Assembly: GCA_050331715.1 (NCBI GenBank)
Contig: JBHJGO010000062.1
Coordinates: 1 to 26,057, forward strand
DNA: 26,057 bases
Direction of reading: 5' to 3'
DNA from: JBHJGO01 sp050331715
GTDB lineage: Bacteria; Cyanobacteriota; Cyanobacteriia; Cyanobacteriales; Microcoleaceae
Shown here piece after piece: positions 23,413-26,057 of the stretch (positions within the stretch are counted from its first letter, which is position 1; the number at the start of each line of letters is the position of its first letter). The notes under the pieces are model-generated. The model ran no database searches. It was given only the letters and a program-made list of their open reading frames with translations, and had not been told where the DNA came from. The position numbers and the translations under genes are program-made.

Positions 23413-23982
23413 ATGGTAGTGAGTAGGTTTCAGGAAGGTAATCGGTTAGTTCGCAATGGCCAGTTAGAAGAAGCAATTGCAGCATATAAGGAAGCAATTG
23501 AGCAAAACCCATCGTTTTACTGGGCATACCAAAATCTGGGTGAGGTTCTCTGGAAATTGAGTCATTTGGAAGAGTCAGTCCAAGTCTATCAAGCAGCGAT
23601 TCAATGCAACCCTACCGCAGCATGGTCTTACTACCATTTGGGAAGGGTTTTAGAAGCACTAGGCAAACAGCAAGAGGCACAATTTAACTATAAAAAAGCA
23701 GTAGAGTTACATGCGAGTTTAAAGCAAGAATCTCAAGAGTCACAAATAATAACAGTAAAGGAAGACTTAAAAGGCTCCAAAGAATCCGGCCAATCTATTG
23801 ACTTTCAAATCCCTTCTCATAAAAGTCCGGAAGAGGTTATTAAAGATCTGCGAGAAAAAAAACGCAAGCGGAAATCCAGAAAGGAAGATAGCAACGTTGT
23901 TCTTTCGGAAGTTTATGTGCCAAGAGTTGACTGTATATTGTTCCCGGTCATAAAAAGAGAGTTAAAGGATCTTTTGAACTAA
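23413..23982 (+). CDS. TPR protein, probably the N-terminal part of an interrupted TPR-glycosyltransferase
   Basis: The 189-residue product begins MVVSRFQEGNRLVRNGQLEE. Three tetratricopeptide repeats cover about residues 4-103 (signature pieces WAYQNLGEVLWKL and WSYYHLGRVLEALGKQQEA). A Lys/Glu-rich hydrophilic linker follows (about 105-163). The last 25 residues, SEVYVPRVDCILFPVIKREL, look like the beginning of a new folded domain, not a natural end. The frame stops at TAA 23980-23982 and continues in the same frame through to the glycosyltransferase domain. TPR-linked glycosyltransferases are common in cyanobacteria. Base composition is more AT-rich than in the left half of the window. The start at ATG 23413 lacks a strong ribosome site. 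Confidence 0.8.
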   Translation: MVVSRFQEGNRLVRNGQLEEAIAAYKEAIEQNPSFYWAYQNLGEVLWKLSHLEESVQVYQAAIQCNPTAAWSYYHLGRVLEALGKQQEAQFNYKKAVELHASLKQESQESQIITVKEDLKGSKESGQSIDFQIPSHKSPEEVIKDLREKKRKRKSRKEDSNVVLSEVYVPRVDCILFPVIKRELKDLLN

Positions 23983-24084
23983 TTTAATAGTATTCTACCT
24001 TTATCCCAAGCAAAGAACTCTCTAACGATTGTCTTCTCGATTGATCATGTTTGGGAAAAGAGTAGTGTTGAGCAAATTAGGGCA

Positions 24085-25863
24085 TTGTTAAAGCAATCAG
24101 ATGCAGGAGGATGTATAAAAGAGGTAAAGTTTATTTCTTGTAGACTGGCAGAGAAGGAGTCGGTTTACATCCGTAAAATACCAAAAGAAATCTCTAAGAT
24201 GGAGATTCACCCCTACGGTTTAAAATCGGGGCCAAATCTACAGTTTTTTAGAAGCTTACAAGAGTTAATGGCTTCGGAATCAGAGTACACATCTGTCTTA
24301 CTCCAGGAAGTTGATACAATCCCGTTAAAGGTTCACTGGATTGATTCGATCAATAAAGAGATTGCAGGATTGAATAATGCTCTTTTGATTGGCACGAATT
24401 ATTCAGGTGCTTCTAGATTGAATAGTGAACAAGTTAACCACATCAATGGTAATGCAATATATTGCTTAGGCAATCCTGCGTTCAAAAATTTCTTATTCCT
24501 GTGGGAGATTCTTGTAGTTGAGGTATGCAAAAAGGCACCTTGGAATGCCTATGACACTGCAACAGAGTGGGCAATTGAATATATCGATGATGACTCTCGT
24601 TGGACTCTTGATAGAAAGAAATGTCAGGACTCACCTTATTTCCAATCACAGGAATTTCGTCAATATCTCGACCTATATCATACGAATACTCATAAACTCA
24701 ATCAACTTGTGAATAAAGCTGGGCCATTTGAATTAATGGTTTGTACCGTGTTAGAGCCCAGCGCGATTGCTGATCAGCTTAGAGCAGCATCTGTTCTCCA
24801 TTTAAGACCTGCTCTGCCTTTTAGAGATATTTGTCGTTACGTGGCCAATGACCACCAATTTTGCGGAGTAAATGTAATTGGACATGATGCTCTGTGGCAA
24901 TATCCAGCTATTACAGAACAGTATGCCTACGAGAAAGCGAAGAAATATCTGCGTTCTTATGATAAATCGATTGTTTACTTTGGCTTTCCATGGGCTACCT
25001 TGATTGACTATTTTTTGCATAAACCTGAAAATGCACCACTTGTTTTGCTGACCTTAGAGCGCTATAAACCTTATTTAAAACAGTTCAGTAGAGTCATAAC
25101 AGTTTGTCAACATATTCATTTACTCAAATTTCAGTACTTATTCAGTCAACTTGGCATCACTGACATATTTTGGTGTCATGCAGTCAAGGGTCAGAGTACT
25201 TTGCCTAACTACTTTGACATCTCCCTGCATCCTTTCCCACTTTATCCGGTTCAGGCATGTAACGCTTCTCCTGTCGTGGAACCCAGGAAATATCTATTTT
25301 CGTTTGTGGGCAGTTATGCTCCTAATTACTATCTGACAGACTCAAGGAATAAAATTATTGATTTTTTATCAAGTGATGATAGGGGGCTAGTGATATCACG
25401 GGATCAGTGGCATTATCAAAAAGTGGTTTACGATCATCAGGTAAAGAGATCATCTCAAGGAACAGATAAGATGATTGATACATCTGCCTCAGAACAGTTT
25501 CAGACAGCTATGAAACAAAGCAAATTTGCTCTTTGCCCATCTGGTTCTGGGCCTAATTCTATTCGTTTATGGGAGGCCATCGGCTTAGGAGCGATTCCGG
25601 TCGTTTTAGCTGATACTTACTTGCCACCTGGTGACTTGTCATTGTGGGATGAGGCAACAATCACATGTCGTGAGACGTTAGAAGATATCAAAGCATTGCC
25701 TGACTATTTGGCTAAGCTTGAAGAAGACCCTGCAATCCTTGAGCGCAAGCGTCATGCGCTTAGACAGCTATGGATGATATACGGCCCAGATTGCTTTATA
25801 TACGATATTATCAATCACTTTCTTACTTTACAACAGTTAGAAATGACAAACAATGTAGCTTGA
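24085..25863 (+). CDS. Glycosyltransferase with exostosin-like C-terminal domain
   Basis: The open frame has 592 codons from TTG 24085; the first ATG is at 24199. Protein-like sequence in the same frame extends back to 23983, directly after the TAA that ends the TPR part, including NSLTIVFSIDHVWEKSS. The true start is therefore probably the TPR gene's ATG at 23413. The N-terminal half resembles a GT-A-like domain (SVLLQEVDTIPLKVHW, then HINGNAIYCLGNPAF). The C-terminal part matches exostosin/GT47-type transferases: YLFSFVGSY, then FALCPSGSGPNSIRLWEAIG (481-500) with Glu497, and AIPVVLADTYLPP. It probably adds sugars to a surface polysaccharide or glycoprotein. Donor and acceptor are unknown. 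The region is AT-rich and flanked by insertion sequences, which suggests transfer. Confidence 0.75.
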   Translation: MLKQSDAGGCIKEVKFISCRLAEKESVYIRKIPKEISKMEIHPYGLKSGPNLQFFRSLQELMASESEYTSVLLQEVDTIPLKVHWIDSINKEIAGLNNALLIGTNYSGASRLNSEQVNHINGNAIYCLGNPAFKNFLFLWEILVVEVCKKAPWNAYDTATEWAIEYIDDDSRWTLDRKKCQDSPYFQSQEFRQYLDLYHTNTHKLNQLVNKAGPFELMVCTVLEPSAIADQLRAASVLHLRPALPFRDICRYVANDHQFCGVNVIGHDALWQYPAITEQYAYEKAKKYLRSYDKSIVYFGFPWATLIDYFLHKPENAPLVLLTLERYKPYLKQFSRVITVCQHIHLLKFQYLFSQLGITDIFWCHAVKGQSTLPNYFDISLHPFPLYPVQACNASPVVEPRKYLFSFVGSYAPNYYLTDSRNKIIDFLSSDDRGLVISRDQWHYQKVVYDHQVKRSSQGTDKMIDTSASEQFQTAMKQSKFALCPSGSGPNSIRLWEAIGLGAIPVVLADTYLPPGDLSLWDEATITCRETLEDIKALPDYLAKLEEDPAILERKRHALRQLWMIYGPDCFIYDIINHFLTLQQLEMTNNVA

Positions 25864-25962
25864 AGTGTTATACTCTCCTTGAAAGTTGGGTATAGTACAC
25901 AGATATAGCGGATTTTAGAATTATGAAGTACATTTAGTAATTAAAAAAACAACGGTAGAGCA

Positions 25963-26057
25963 ATGAAATCCTACTCCCTTGACTTCCGTCAAAAAGTGAT
26001 TGAAATCTACGAAAATGAACCCATCTCACAGCGCCAACTCGCTCAACGATTTCGGGT
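25963..26057 (+). CDS. IS630-type transposase, N-terminus only
   Basis: ATG 25963 opens a frame that runs off the right edge. The first residues, MKSYSLDFRQKVIEIYENEP, followed by ISQRQLAQRF, match the first helix-turn-helix of IS630/Tc1-mariner-type transposases common in cyanobacteria. The element's left end may be near TATAGCGG at 25904, with a TA target, but the right end is outside the window, so this cannot be verified. No catalytic residues are in view. Confidence 0.75.
   Translation, partial: MKSYSLDFRQKVIEIYENEPISQRQLAQRFR

Noticed and set aside
1..26057. CRISPR array, tRNA or rRNA genes, retron, toxin-antitoxin pair or other known defence system
   Set aside because: I saw no regularly spaced repeats, no tRNA or rRNA landmarks, no reverse transcriptase, and no toxin gene beside the RHH gene. 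The kinase and the TCD1 fragment lack the partners that would define a defence locus.

Overview
The window comes from a cyanobacterial chromosome. The GCGATCGC (HIP1) octamer recurs at 1644, 2196, 2951, 8850, 16235 and 19730. dnaA and dnaN flank a spacer with three TTTTCCACA DnaA boxes. The gene set (HhoA/HhoB-type protease, a possible Psb35-like thylakoid protein, ArsS, EgtD) also fits a cyanobacterium, perhaps a Leptolyngbya-like one. The lineage below phylum is a guess.

Layout. 1-1618 is a small-gene accessory patch: the N-terminus of a trypsin-co-occurring-domain protein cut by the window edge, a ribbon-helix-helix (RHH) regulator with its terminator, and three short unknown genes. 1796-6557 holds a large membrane-anchored protein-kinase-like protein, tsaB, a small coiled-coil lipoprotein and a DegP/HtrA-type protease. 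6558-10090 is the replication core: a terminator-like hairpin in the dnaA leader, dnaA, a 531-base spacer that I read as oriC, and dnaN. 10087-13285 holds egtD, a TVP38/SNARE-associated membrane protein and the radical-SAM gene arsS, all on the minus strand. 13553-16283 holds a cyclic-nucleotide-gated K+ channel, a single-pass membrane protein of unknown function and rnz. From 16417 to the right end the window becomes a mobile-element landscape. In order it contains an Rpn-nuclease remnant cut by an ISL3 element, a stop-interrupted lactate permease gene, a small thylakoid-type protein, an alpha/beta hydrolase, an intact IS1 nested in a decayed IS5-type transposase, an AT-rich TPR/exostosin-type glycosyltransferase locus, and the start of an IS630-type transposase.

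The most striking overall signal is gene interruption. Four reading frames are each broken by one in-frame stop while recognisable or plausible protein sequence continues beyond it: TVP38 (TGA at 11511-11513, minus strand), Rpn (TAG at 16525), lactate permease (TAA at 18647-18649, minus strand) and TPR-glycosyltransferase (TAA at 23980). The RHH gene looks frameshifted as well. All three stop codons are involved, so this looks like gene decay or sequence error, not recoding of one codon. I found no convincing new defence or biosynthetic system. The best candidates for further attention are the kinase fused to a membrane domain with repeated G-x-W-G motifs, the dnaA leader hairpin, the oriC structure and the TPR-glycosyltransferase frame.
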